Origin: Sulfurimonas sediminis
GTDB taxonomy: Bacteria; Campylobacterota; Campylobacteria; Campylobacterales; Sulfurimonadaceae
DNA: 64,000 nt
Assembly (NCBI RefSeq): GCF_014905115.1
Contig: NZ_CP041235.1
Coordinates: forward strand, 620,001 to 684,000
Direction: 5' to 3'
In this document: positions 10,080-18,438 of the stretch, piece after piece
Layout of the letters: every line of letters begins with the position of its first letter
Position numbering within the stretch: the stretch's first letter is position 1
Translations under genes and position numbers: made by a program
The notes under the pieces: generated by a model
Database searches by the model: none
Told to the model about the DNA's origin: nothing
The model's input: only the letters and a program-made list of their open reading frames with translations

Positions 10080-10813
10080 TGGAACTGATTAAAGTAAGCG
10101 GTGTCAAAACAGTTTTTGGTGACAAAGTAGTGCATGATGGGCTCAATTTACATGTAAACGAAGGTGAAATTTACGGGCTTTTGGGACCAAGCGGCTGCGG
10201 AAAAACAACACTGCTGCGTGAAATGGTGATGCTGCAGGAGTTTCAGGGTGGAAGTATTGAAATTTTGGGACAAAAAATTGAGCGTATCAGTGAAAGCCAG
10301 GCACAGGAACTCAGGCGAAAATGGGGTGTGCTGTTTCAGTTTGGTGCGCTTTTTTCTTCTTTGACCTTGGCGGAAAATATTGCGTTGCCTTTGCAGGAAT
10401 ATGCAACACTTTCTGAAAAAATGATAGAAGATATAGTAGCATTTAAACTTGATTTGGTAGGATTGAAACCAAGTGATGCTTTTTTGTATCCTTCGCAGAT
10501 AAGCGGAGGTATGCGAAAAAAAGCAGGGATTGCCAGAGCCTTGGCGATGGATCCCAAACTGCTTTTTTTGGATGAGCCTACAAGCGGGCTTGATCCGATT
10601 TCTGCCAGAGAGTTCGATGAACTTATTCTGCAGTTGCGCTCCATGCTCGGACTTACTATGGTAATTGTCACACATGATTTACATTCTATATATAATACTT
10701 TGGATAGAATGGCTATAATTGATAATAAAAAAATTGCCTATGAGGGCAGTTTAAAAGAGGTTACTTCTGTAAAGAATGATTTTATACAAACTTTTTTTAG
10801 AGATGGAATATAA
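10076..10813 (+). CDS. mlaF: MlaF-family ABC transporter ATP-binding protein
   Basis: ATPase partner of the upstream permease. Walker A GPSGCGKTTL, Q-loop near GVLFQFGALFSS, signature ISGGMRKKAGIARAL, Walker B LLFLDEPTSGLD and switch His in VTHDLHS are all present in 245 residues. The 4-base overlap with mlaE and the immediately following MCE protein identify it as the Mla ATPase. Confidence 0.94.
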   Translation: MMELIKVSGVKTVFGDKVVHDGLNLHVNEGEIYGLLGPSGCGKTTLLREMVMLQEFQGGSIEILGQKIERISESQAQELRRKWGVLFQFGALFSSLTLAENIALPLQEYATLSEKMIEDIVAFKLDLVGLKPSDAFLYPSQISGGMRKKAGIARALAMDPKLLFLDEPTSGLDPISAREFDELILQLRSMLGLTMVIVTHDLHSIYNTLDRMAIIDNKKIAYEGSLKEVTSVKNDFIQTFFRDGI

Positions 10814-10814
10814 T

Positions 10815-11777
10815 ATGAATAATAAAGTAAATTATACATTGGTAGGGTTTGTCGTTTTGTTGGGAATGCTCAGCATACTCGGCTTTGTTTACTGGATGCT
10901 CAAACCTCAAAAAGCAGAGGCGACGCAGAACTACATTATATATTTTAATGAATCGGTGTTGGGACTCAATCTTGATGCACCTGTGAAATACAAGGGTATA
11001 AAAGTAGGTAAAGTAATACGCTTGCGTATAAATCCGAAAAACACCGAACAGGTGGAAGTGACAGTCAGTATGCTAAAAACGACACCCGTAAAAGAAGATA
11101 CGGTGGCGAAGCTTACCGCACAGGGCATTACCGGACTGAGTTATATAAATCTGACAGAGGGAAGCAATAATGCACCGCCGCTTAAAGCAAAAAAAGGAGA
11201 AATCTATCCTGTAATCAAGTCAGCTCCTTCTTTTTTCGCAAATGTGGAACAGTCACTGGATTCGGTCTCTGAACTGTTGCTTATGACGCTCGACAGAACC
11301 AATGAGCTGCTGAGTGAAAAAAACCAGGAACAGTTTTCTAGATTTTTGCATGAAAGTGCTATGGTTATGACAAAAATTGATACAATACTTGATGAAAAAA
11401 CCATTGCACACCTGCAATCGAGTGCGAAAAATATGGAACATATCACAGCCCAGATTGATAAAAGTATTCCCAATATGAATAAATTAGTCGCACACAGCAT
11501 TGCATGGGAAAAGAAAATCAATGACTCTTTTTCTAGTATCAAACAAACATATCTGGAAATGGGACAGATTATGCATGATATGGCAAAATCTTTTTCTGAT
11601 GTACAGAATAATGTTGAAGATATCACAGTGCAGTCAGTACCGTTGATTAACAGCACAATGACACAAATGCAACAGACATTGATAAATTTAGATGAACTGT
11701 TGGAACATTATGACCGCAGTCCGAGTGATATTTTGTATAAAAAAGAAACAGAGAAAAGGGGACCTGGTGAAAAATAG
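10815..11777 (+). CDS. mlaD: MlaD/MCE-domain lipid-binding protein
   Basis: Membrane-anchored periplasmic lipid-binding subunit of the Mla transporter. An N-terminal anchor (residues about 7-27, YTLVGFVVLLGMLSILGFVY) is followed by one MCE domain (residues about 38-115; VLGLNLDAPVKYKGIKVGKV, ITGLSYINLTEG) and a long helical C-terminal region. I chose the ATG at 10815, one base after the mlaF stop and 6 bases after GATGGA. An in-frame ATG at 10803 would overlap mlaF. Protein about 320 residues. Confidence 0.9.
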   Translation: MNNKVNYTLVGFVVLLGMLSILGFVYWMLKPQKAEATQNYIIYFNESVLGLNLDAPVKYKGIKVGKVIRLRINPKNTEQVEVTVSMLKTTPVKEDTVAKLTAQGITGLSYINLTEGSNNAPPLKAKKGEIYPVIKSAPSFFANVEQSLDSVSELLLMTLDRTNELLSEKNQEQFSRFLHESAMVMTKIDTILDEKTIAHLQSSAKNMEHITAQIDKSIPNMNKLVAHSIAWEKKINDSFSSIKQTYLEMGQIMHDMAKSFSDVQNNVEDITVQSVPLINSTMTQMQQTLINLDELLEHYDRSPSDILYKKETEKRGPGEK

Positions 11778-12384
11778 ACTATTAATTATATGGCTTACAT
11801 GTATCGCGGTAATAACAATTACCGGATGTACATCGCCGACACCGGCGCAGAATCAGTACAGACTCAACCTACAGACAAAAGCAGTAAAAGCAGAGACAGG
11901 CAAATGTCGACAAAAAACACTCAAAGTAGAGCGCTCTTTTGGTGACAAACTCTATATGTCCTTGAAAATGTACTATGTAGAGGGAAAATATGCACAATAC
12001 TCTTATGCTCAATCAAGATGGGCACAGACGCCAAATGATGCTCTAACATATGCTGTTACAGAGTATTTGCGAGCTATGAATCTTTTTAAGAGTGTGCAAA
12101 GTGCAGATTCAAAAACAAAAAATGACTACAGACTGGAAATAAATATAGAAGATTTTATGCAGTATTTTGATGAAAACGAAAAGAATTCTTTTGTCAATGT
12201 CGTCATTACATGTAATCTGGTTGATGAAGCAAGTCATAAAACAGTAGCGACAAAAACTTTTCATTTCAAACAAAAAACTTTGTCAGATGATGCAAAAGGC
12301 GGGGTTATTGCACTCAGCAATGCCCTAGATGAAATTTTAAAAGAGTGCGGCTTATGGCTGCAGGGAGTATGTCTTGATAAGTGA
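11767..12384 (+). CDS. ABC-type transport auxiliary lipoprotein (PqiC/YmbA-like)
   Basis: Predicted outer-membrane lipoprotein working with the MCE system. Starting at GTG 11767 (SD AGGGGAC just upstream), the protein has a lipoprotein signal (KNRLLIIWLTCIAVITITGC, lipobox ITGC). Its body resembles the ABC_trans_aux family in periodicity and in YAVTEYLRAMNLFKSV and YRLEINIEDFMQYF. It overlaps mlaD by 11 bases and pepP by 11 bases. Family assignment is by resemblance and position next to mlaEFD. Confidence 0.75.
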   Translation: MKNRLLIIWLTCIAVITITGCTSPTPAQNQYRLNLQTKAVKAETGKCRQKTLKVERSFGDKLYMSLKMYYVEGKYAQYSYAQSRWAQTPNDALTYAVTEYLRAMNLFKSVQSADSKTKNDYRLEINIEDFMQYFDENEKNSFVNVVITCNLVDEASHKTVATKTFHFKQKTLSDDAKGGVIALSNALDEILKECGLWLQGVCLDK

Positions 12385-13660
12385 AAAAGAGTATAAACAA
12401 AGAAGAGTACGCCTGGGACGTCAACTGAAACCTTTTAGTGTGGCTGTCTTGTTTAGTGCAGAGCCAAAAACGCGTTCCAATGACACACAATATCCATACC
12501 GACAAAACAGTAATTTTTACTATATGAGCGGTTTTACAGAAGATAATTCTGCTTTGGTTATTGTCAAAGGTGCAAAAAAATTTCACACTTTTTTGTTTGT
12601 TGCCAAAAAAGACAAAACGCAGGAACTCTGGCATGGAAAAAGGCTGGGAAAAGAGAAAGCCAAAGAGCTTTTCATGGTGGATGATGTTTTTGAAATTGAT
12701 GAGTTTGAAGTAAAACTCAAAGAGTATGTACAAAACAAGGCACATATTTATCATGATTTTAAGCTTGAATATGCAAAAGTCAAAGTTTTAAAACGACACG
12801 CTAAAAGCATACAAAGTTATGAAAATCTGGCGACATATATTGAAAAAATGCGTCTCATAAAGTCAAAATCTGAGATTAAGCTCATCAAAAAAGCTATAAA
12901 TATTACAAAAAAAGCACACCATAAAGCGATGAAATTGAGTGCGAAACTGCATTATGAGTATGAACTGCAGGCAAATTTAGAGTATATTTTCAAAAAAAAT
13001 GGTGCCTACAGTGATGCTTATACATCTATTGTAGCCTGTGGAAACTCTGCCAATACGCTGCATTATGTAAACAATGATAAAAAACTGATGCAAGGGGATC
13101 TGATACTTATAGATGCCGGATGTGAATACCGGTATTATGCAAGTGATATAACGCGAACAATCCCAGTGAGTGGAAGTTATACAAAAGCACAAAGAGAACT
13201 CTATGACATGGTTTTACATGTACAAAAAGAGATTATAAAGATGATTTCTCCGGGCGTGTTTAAAAGTGCACTGCAGAAAAAATCAGAAGAGTTGCTGTGT
13301 CAGGGAATGATAGATTTGGGAATATTGCATGGAGAACTCAAAACACTGCTAAAAGAAAAAGCACACAAAAAATACTATCCGCACGGTATCGGACACTGGA
13401 TGGGACTTGATGTGCATGATGAATGTCCCTATAAAAAACCAAACGGCAAAGAGATTCCTTTGCAACCTGGTATGGTTATGACCATAGAACCCGGCATTTA
13501 CCTTGATGCAGCGGATGTAACTATTCCTAAAAAATACAGAGGTACAGGCATAAGAATCGAAGACAATATTTTAGTTACAAAAAAGGGCTGTGAAAATCTC
13601 TCTTCACATATAGCAAAAGAGATAAATGAAATTACTCGTAAGAGTAACTCCAGCCGGTAA
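12374..13660 (+). CDS. pepP: Xaa-Pro aminopeptidase (M24B)
   Basis: Cytosolic metallopeptidase removing an N-terminal residue before proline. The N-terminal AMP_N domain (residues about 5-135, NSNFYYMSGFTEDNSALVIV) precedes the pita-bread catalytic domain. The latter has metal ligands in LIDAGCEYRYYASDITRTIP, HGIGHWMGLDVHD, MTIEPGIY and GTGIRIEDNILV. Length 428, close to E. coli PepP. Start is TTG with GGAG 8 bases upstream. The 3' end overlaps a convergent gene by 29 bases. Confidence 0.93.
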   Translation: MISEKEYKQRRVRLGRQLKPFSVAVLFSAEPKTRSNDTQYPYRQNSNFYYMSGFTEDNSALVIVKGAKKFHTFLFVAKKDKTQELWHGKRLGKEKAKELFMVDDVFEIDEFEVKLKEYVQNKAHIYHDFKLEYAKVKVLKRHAKSIQSYENLATYIEKMRLIKSKSEIKLIKKAINITKKAHHKAMKLSAKLHYEYELQANLEYIFKKNGAYSDAYTSIVACGNSANTLHYVNNDKKLMQGDLILIDAGCEYRYYASDITRTIPVSGSYTKAQRELYDMVLHVQKEIIKMISPGVFKSALQKKSEELLCQGMIDLGILHGELKTLLKEKAHKKYYPHGIGHWMGLDVHDECPYKKPNGKEIPLQPGMVMTIEPGIYLDAADVTIPKKYRGTGIRIEDNILVTKKGCENLSSHIAKEINEITRKSNSSR

Positions 13661-14063
13661 GATTCTCTTTTTTGGCTTCATCAAAGGCATCTGAATCTGC
13701 CAAGAAATCCATGACATGCATGACTGTATAGGGAATACTTTTTTGATCTTCCGGCTTTACCAGTAACATAGGCATAGGAGTATCTTGAGCCTTGCTGAGT
13801 GCAAAACCCACAGGCATAAGCTGACTCATAAGTTCTGCAGGTTTGCCTATTTTATGTTCCTGTAAAAACTTTTTTAGTACGGCATCCTGAATATCTTTTG
13901 GCAGTGATTCTTCTGTATTTAAAAAGATTGTAAAGTGTATGGGTGTCTGTTTGAAATGATCCGGTGCCGGTGCCGCCATAATGATGTACTCTACATTTTT
14001 CAAATGTTCTTTTATCTGTTGTTGGTTGAGATATTTGTCTGTTTTGATTGCCTGGGCTTTCAT
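13632..14063 (-). CDS. Conserved-looking hypothetical protein, 143 residues
   Basis: I do not recognise this protein. It has no signal peptide or membrane helix and mixes helical charged segments (NQQQIKEHLKNVEYIIM, DIQDAVLKKFLQEH) with a Pro/Met-rich middle (KAQDTPMPMLLVKPEDQ). The frame is intact and uses codons like its neighbours. It is convergent with pepP, and the two coding ends overlap by 29 bases, so neither has room for a terminator between them. Confidence 0.6.
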   Translation of the reverse strand: MKAQAIKTDKYLNQQQIKEHLKNVEYIIMAAPAPDHFKQTPIHFTIFLNTEESLPKDIQDAVLKKFLQEHKIGKPAELMSQLMPVGFALSKAQDTPMPMLLVKPEDQKSIPYTVMHVMDFLADSDAFDEAKKENLTGWSYSYE

Positions 14064-14180
14064 ATTGCTCTTTTTTTATGACAAAATGTCAGTTTTTTAA
14101 ATTTGTTTAGAATTTTAACATAAAAAAGTTTGAAGATGGTACAAAATATGCTTAATTATTTGTATCAAAGAAGGACATTT

Positions 14181-15416
14181 ATGCAGTTTATCGAAGCACT
14201 TAAACTTAGAAGCAAGCTTTTTTTTCTTTTTCTTTTGATTACTGTCGGGCTGTTTGCTCTTGGATTCATAGGAACAAACTACGTTAATGCAATGAAAAAA
14301 AATATGGATTCTTTGTACTTTGGTTCTTTGATACCTGTAACAGAATTAAACGAGATAGTCAAAACATACAGTTATGACCTGGCGGCTACCGTTTACAAGG
14401 TGCGAAGAGGTGAAATCAGCCCCAGTGAGGCAGCTTTTAAAATAGAAACATCTCTGGAATATATCAATAAAAAATGGCAAAGTTATAAGTCTCATTTTAA
14501 GACAGAGGAGGAATTGTATTATCTGGAATATGCTGATTTGGAGATTAATCGTGCCAATAATTATTTTTCCAAAGTGCTAAAAGCCGTGAAAGCTTCCAAA
14601 AATTTAGCGCATATATCAATTACAACACTTGAAAAAAAAGTTGAGACAATTCATAATGTTTTAGAAAAGCTGATCAATTATGAAGTAAATATGGCAAATT
14701 ATGAGAGAAAGAAGTTTTTATATACCTATGATTCAATTTTACTGAAAATCGGTACTTCACTCGGACTTATTATTGTAGGGCTACTGATCATTCTTGTTTA
14801 TGTGTTTGAGAGTATCCAAAAAGATCAGACAAGACTTGAAATAGCAGCGAAGAAACTCAAACTTGTCAATAAAAAGCTTGAAAATGCCTCTTATACAGAT
14901 TCTTTGACAAATCTTCATAACAGAAGATATTTTAATTTCATCTATGAGAGAGAAGTCAAACGCGCAAAACGAAACAAAGCCTATATTACATTTATGATGC
15001 TCGATATTGACTATTTTAAACAATATAATGATACATATGGACATCTAGCAGGAGATGAAGCGCTTAAGAGCGTAGCAAAGGTTTTTAAAGAGAGACTTAA
15101 GCGTCCTGGAGATTATGTCTTTAGACTCGGTGGTGAAGAGTTTGGTGTCCTTTTAAGTGATACAAGTGAGACAAACAGTGCAAATATCGCTCGTGAAATC
15201 TGCACTGCTGTAAAAGGGCTTGAAATAAAACATGAAGCTTCAAAAGTGAGTCATCTACTTACTATATCTATTGGTGTAGTTTGCTGTATAGCAGATGATG
15301 CACTCGATGAAGATGCATTGATTTTCAGAGCAGATGAGATGTTGTATGAAGCAAAAGAGTCGGGAAGAGATAGATATGCTATAACATCAAATGCCTCAAA
15401 GACAAAAATTGCCTAG
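14181..15416 (+). CDS. Membrane-bound diguanylate cyclase (GGDEF)
   Basis: Predicted to make cyclic-di-GMP in response to a periplasmic signal. The first helix (about 11-33), a four-helix-bundle-like periplasmic region (about 34-185) and a second helix (about 193-213) precede a GGDEF domain with DSLTNLHNRRYF, MLDIDYFKQYND and active site GGEEF. A complete active site implies real cyclase activity. ATG at 14181 was chosen because AAGGAC lies 5 bases upstream; upstream in-frame ATGs lack such a site. No product-inhibition RxxD motif is evident. Confidence 0.88.
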   Translation: MQFIEALKLRSKLFFLFLLITVGLFALGFIGTNYVNAMKKNMDSLYFGSLIPVTELNEIVKTYSYDLAATVYKVRRGEISPSEAAFKIETSLEYINKKWQSYKSHFKTEEELYYLEYADLEINRANNYFSKVLKAVKASKNLAHISITTLEKKVETIHNVLEKLINYEVNMANYERKKFLYTYDSILLKIGTSLGLIIVGLLIILVYVFESIQKDQTRLEIAAKKLKLVNKKLENASYTDSLTNLHNRRYFNFIYEREVKRAKRNKAYITFMMLDIDYFKQYNDTYGHLAGDEALKSVAKVFKERLKRPGDYVFRLGGEEFGVLLSDTSETNSANIAREICTAVKGLEIKHEASKVSHLLTISIGVVCCIADDALDEDALIFRADEMLYEAKESGRDRYAITSNASKTKIA

Positions 15417-15504
15417 AATTTCGAAAAAGTTTTCCATCTTCATTTTTTTTTTCATTAAACTATAGTACTCTTTTGTAAACTAAAATTTTGTGAGGGGGTT
15501 TGTT

Positions 15505-16698
15505 ATGAAATATGAGACACAAAAGAGTCTACTGTTCTCAAAAGAGTCGCAGTTAAATACAAATAAGGGAGAGGTTTTTTATAAAAATCTTTATCGTCAT
15601 TGTGAAGATCGTCTTATAAAACTAAGAAAAAAAGTCTCTTTTTCAGATGAAGATGTTACAACTGTCTTAGCTGAAGAGGGGTATGAGCGTCGAGATTTTA
15701 TGAAGTGGGTGAGTGCAACAACAGCCGCACTTATGCTTCCTGCTTTTTTCGAACCTTTAGTTGCTCAAACTATAGAAGTGCTTAATAGAGTACCGGTTAT
15801 TTGGGTAAATCTGCAAGACTGTGCAGGAAACTCTGAAGCACTACTTCGTGCAGATGGTCCTACTGTTGACGAACTAATTCTCGACATAATTTCATTAGAA
15901 TTTCATGAACTCTTAATGGCACCATCAGGCGAAGCTGCAGAGATTCAGCTTGAGGATGCTATGACTACTTTTAAAGGGGAGTACCTCCTCTTTGTCGAGG
16001 GGTCCATTCCTACTGCAGACGGAGGTATCTATGGTACTATTGGTACAAGTGGAGAAAAATATGTTGATCATATAAAGCGTGTGGCTGTAGATGCTGCGGG
16101 GATAGTTGCAGTAGGTACATGTGCTACTTATGGCGGTGTTTCAGCTGCCTATCCAAATCCTACAGGGGCATGTGGTGTTATGGATATTATAAAAGATAAG
16201 CCGATAGTAAATATTCCTGCATGTCCTGCAAATCCTGCAAATATGCTTGGTGTTATCCTTATGTATGCTATGACAGGGGAGCTTCCTGAACTTGATACAC
16301 TGTTGAGACCAAAATTTGCTTTTGGAACGCGTATTCATGATACTTGTGAGCGTCGTGTTCATTTTGATGCGGGTGAATATGTTGAAGAGTGGGGTGATGC
16401 TGCAGCACAGGCGGGACATTGTCTTTATAAAATGGGCTGTAAAGGGCCTATGACTTTTAATAACTGCCCAACTGTAAAATTTAATCGAGGTGAGAGTTGG
16501 CCGGTAGCTGCAGGACATGGCTGTATAGGGTGTTCTGAACCTGGCTTTTTTGATAAGTTTAACCACTTTGAAGCACCGACACCATACGATAAAACATATA
16601 ATCCTGCTGCGGATTTGACGACAATTACAGAAGGTGTTGTTGTCTTAACAGCCTTTAGTCAATTTTTAAACAAAGAGGAGTACAACAATGGCAACTAA
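15505..16698 (+). CDS. [NiFe] hydrogenase small subunit, Tat-exported, with variant proximal-cluster motif
   Basis: Iron-sulfur electron-transfer subunit of a periplasmic uptake hydrogenase. From ATG 15505 (SD GAGGGGG) the 397-residue protein carries a twin-arginine signal ERRDFMKWVSATTAALMLPA at 61-80, after an unusually long leader of about 60 residues. The later cluster ligands are present: GTCATYGG, PACPANPA, IHDTCERR, GHCLYKMGCKGP, NNCP and GHGCIGCSEP. The first proximal motif reads DCAGNSEA (Cys106, Asn109), where the family normally has CxxC. No C-terminal membrane anchor is seen. Overlaps the large subunit by 11 bases. Confidence 0.93.
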   Translation: MKYETQKSLLFSKESQLNTNKGEVFYKNLYRHCEDRLIKLRKKVSFSDEDVTTVLAEEGYERRDFMKWVSATTAALMLPAFFEPLVAQTIEVLNRVPVIWVNLQDCAGNSEALLRADGPTVDELILDIISLEFHELLMAPSGEAAEIQLEDAMTTFKGEYLLFVEGSIPTADGGIYGTIGTSGEKYVDHIKRVAVDAAGIVAVGTCATYGGVSAAYPNPTGACGVMDIIKDKPIVNIPACPANPANMLGVILMYAMTGELPELDTLLRPKFAFGTRIHDTCERRVHFDAGEYVEEWGDAAAQAGHCLYKMGCKGPMTFNNCPTVKFNRGESWPVAAGHGCIGCSEPGFFDKFNHFEAPTPYDKTYNPAADLTTITEGVVVLTAFSQFLNKEEYNNGN

Positions 16699-18424
16699 AC
16701 ATATTGTAATTGATCCAATTACCCGTATTGAAGGACACATGCGTATAGAAGTTGTTGTAGATGAAACAACGAATGAAGTTGTAGATGCTTTTTGCTCATC
16801 AAATATGTTTCGAGGAATTGAGACAATTTTAAAAGATAGAGACCCTAGAGATTGTGGACTTATGGCGATGCGAATTTGTGGTGTCTGTACGGTTACACAT
16901 TATCAAAGAAGTATTGAAGCAGTCGAGAATGCTTTTAATGTGCAGGTTCCAAAGAATGCTCGTTTGATGAGAAATATCATTCAAGGTTCTCTTTTTATGC
17001 ATGACCACCTTGTGCATTATTATCATTTGCATTCGCTTGATTGGGTAGATGTTCTCTCTGCTCTTGAAGCTGATCCTGCAGATGCTGTTGTAGAAGCACA
17101 AAAGTGGGCAGATGTTGCCGGTGAGGTGCCATGGAATAATGATGTTGCTACTTATACAGATATAAAAGATAAGTTGACAAAATTTGTTGCAAGAAGAAGA
17201 TTAGGGATTTTTGGTAATGGATACTGGGGGAATAGAAGTTATAAACTTACTCCAGCACAAAATCTTCTTGCAATGACACACTATTTTCAAGCACTTGAAA
17301 TTCAAAGAGATTTAGGGCAGATGATGGCTGTTTTTGGTGGAAAAGATCCGCACCCTCAAAGTTTTGTAGTAGGGGGCGTTACTTCTATTGTAAACATGAA
17401 AGACCCAGCTAAGATAGAGCTTTTTCGTACACTTGCACTGAGAGTACGACAGTTCTTAAAAGGTGCTTACATGCTTGACATGTATATGCTTGCTGATGCA
17501 TATAAAGATGAGATGCTTGCTGGTGTAGGAGGAGGGTTAAAAAGCTTCTTGGTATATGGTGGATTTCCTTTAGAAGATGTGCCGATAGAGAGTGCAAGAA
17601 AACTTTTTCCAGGTGGTGTCGTTTATAACGGAGATTTAAATAATGTTATTGATTTTGATTCTACTTTAGTGACAGAAGACGCAACACATGCTTGGTATGC
17701 CGCAACAACACCAGAACACCCATATGAAGGTACAACGACACCAGAATATACAGATTTTAAATTGATTGAAAATGGTGTTGCTTATCTTGATACTGATGGA
17801 AAATATTCATGGATTAAGTCACCACTTTATGATGATAAAAGAGTAGAAGTTGGACCTTTGGCTCGAATGGTTGTTGGCTATGCAAGAGGAGATACTCTTA
17901 TAAAACAATATGTAGATAATTTTCTTTCACGCGCGAATATGTCACTTGAAAACTTATATTCATCAACAGGGCGAACTATAGCACGAGCGATTGAGTCTGA
18001 GCTTATAGCTGATGTTATTACAGATTGGCTTGATGAACTAGATACGAATATTCAAGGTGGTGATACAACAAGCTGGACGAAGTTTGATTTTGCAAATGTG
18101 AGTGCAAATGCACAAGGACGGGGGCTTGAAGAGGCACCAAGAGGGGCACTTGGACACTGGGTGAAGATAGCTAATGGAAAAGTCTTAAATTATCAGGCTG
18201 TGGTACCATCTACATGGAATGCAGGACCAAGAGATCACTTGGGCAGACTTGGTGCATATGAAGAGAGTATAAAAGGTTTAGTTTTAAGCAATATTGATGA
18301 ACCTTTGGAAATTTTAAGAACAGTGCATAGTTTTGATCCTTGTATTGCTTGTGCGGTACATGTAATCAATACACAAGGTAAAGAGCTTAGCTCTTTTAAA
18401 GTCAGTGCAACATGTACGGCATAA
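16688..18424 (+). CDS. [NiFe] hydrogenase large (catalytic) subunit
   Basis: Carries the Ni-Fe active site that splits H2. Both metal-binding motifs are intact: RICGVCTVTH (Cys64, Cys67) and DPCIACAVH (Cys552, Cys555). The 20 residues after His558 form the C-terminal peptide that a maturation protease normally removes, so processing is expected, but no such protease or hyp gene is in the window. Length 578 is normal for the periplasmic group 1 type. The next gene, a multiheme cytochrome, starts 14 bases downstream. Confidence 0.96.
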   Translation: MATKHIVIDPITRIEGHMRIEVVVDETTNEVVDAFCSSNMFRGIETILKDRDPRDCGLMAMRICGVCTVTHYQRSIEAVENAFNVQVPKNARLMRNIIQGSLFMHDHLVHYYHLHSLDWVDVLSALEADPADAVVEAQKWADVAGEVPWNNDVATYTDIKDKLTKFVARRRLGIFGNGYWGNRSYKLTPAQNLLAMTHYFQALEIQRDLGQMMAVFGGKDPHPQSFVVGGVTSIVNMKDPAKIELFRTLALRVRQFLKGAYMLDMYMLADAYKDEMLAGVGGGLKSFLVYGGFPLEDVPIESARKLFPGGVVYNGDLNNVIDFDSTLVTEDATHAWYAATTPEHPYEGTTTPEYTDFKLIENGVAYLDTDGKYSWIKSPLYDDKRVEVGPLARMVVGYARGDTLIKQYVDNFLSRANMSLENLYSSTGRTIARAIESELIADVITDWLDELDTNIQGGDTTSWTKFDFANVSANAQGRGLEEAPRGALGHWVKIANGKVLNYQAVVPSTWNAGPRDHLGRLGAYEESIKGLVLSNIDEPLEILRTVHSFDPCIACAVHVINTQGKELSSFKVSATCTA

Positions 18425-18438
18425 CAGAGGAGTAAAAA

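Noticed and set aside
15505-16698. Oxygen-tolerant six-cysteine hydrogenase
   Set aside because: The two extra cysteines expected near the proximal cluster are absent (Gly at both places).
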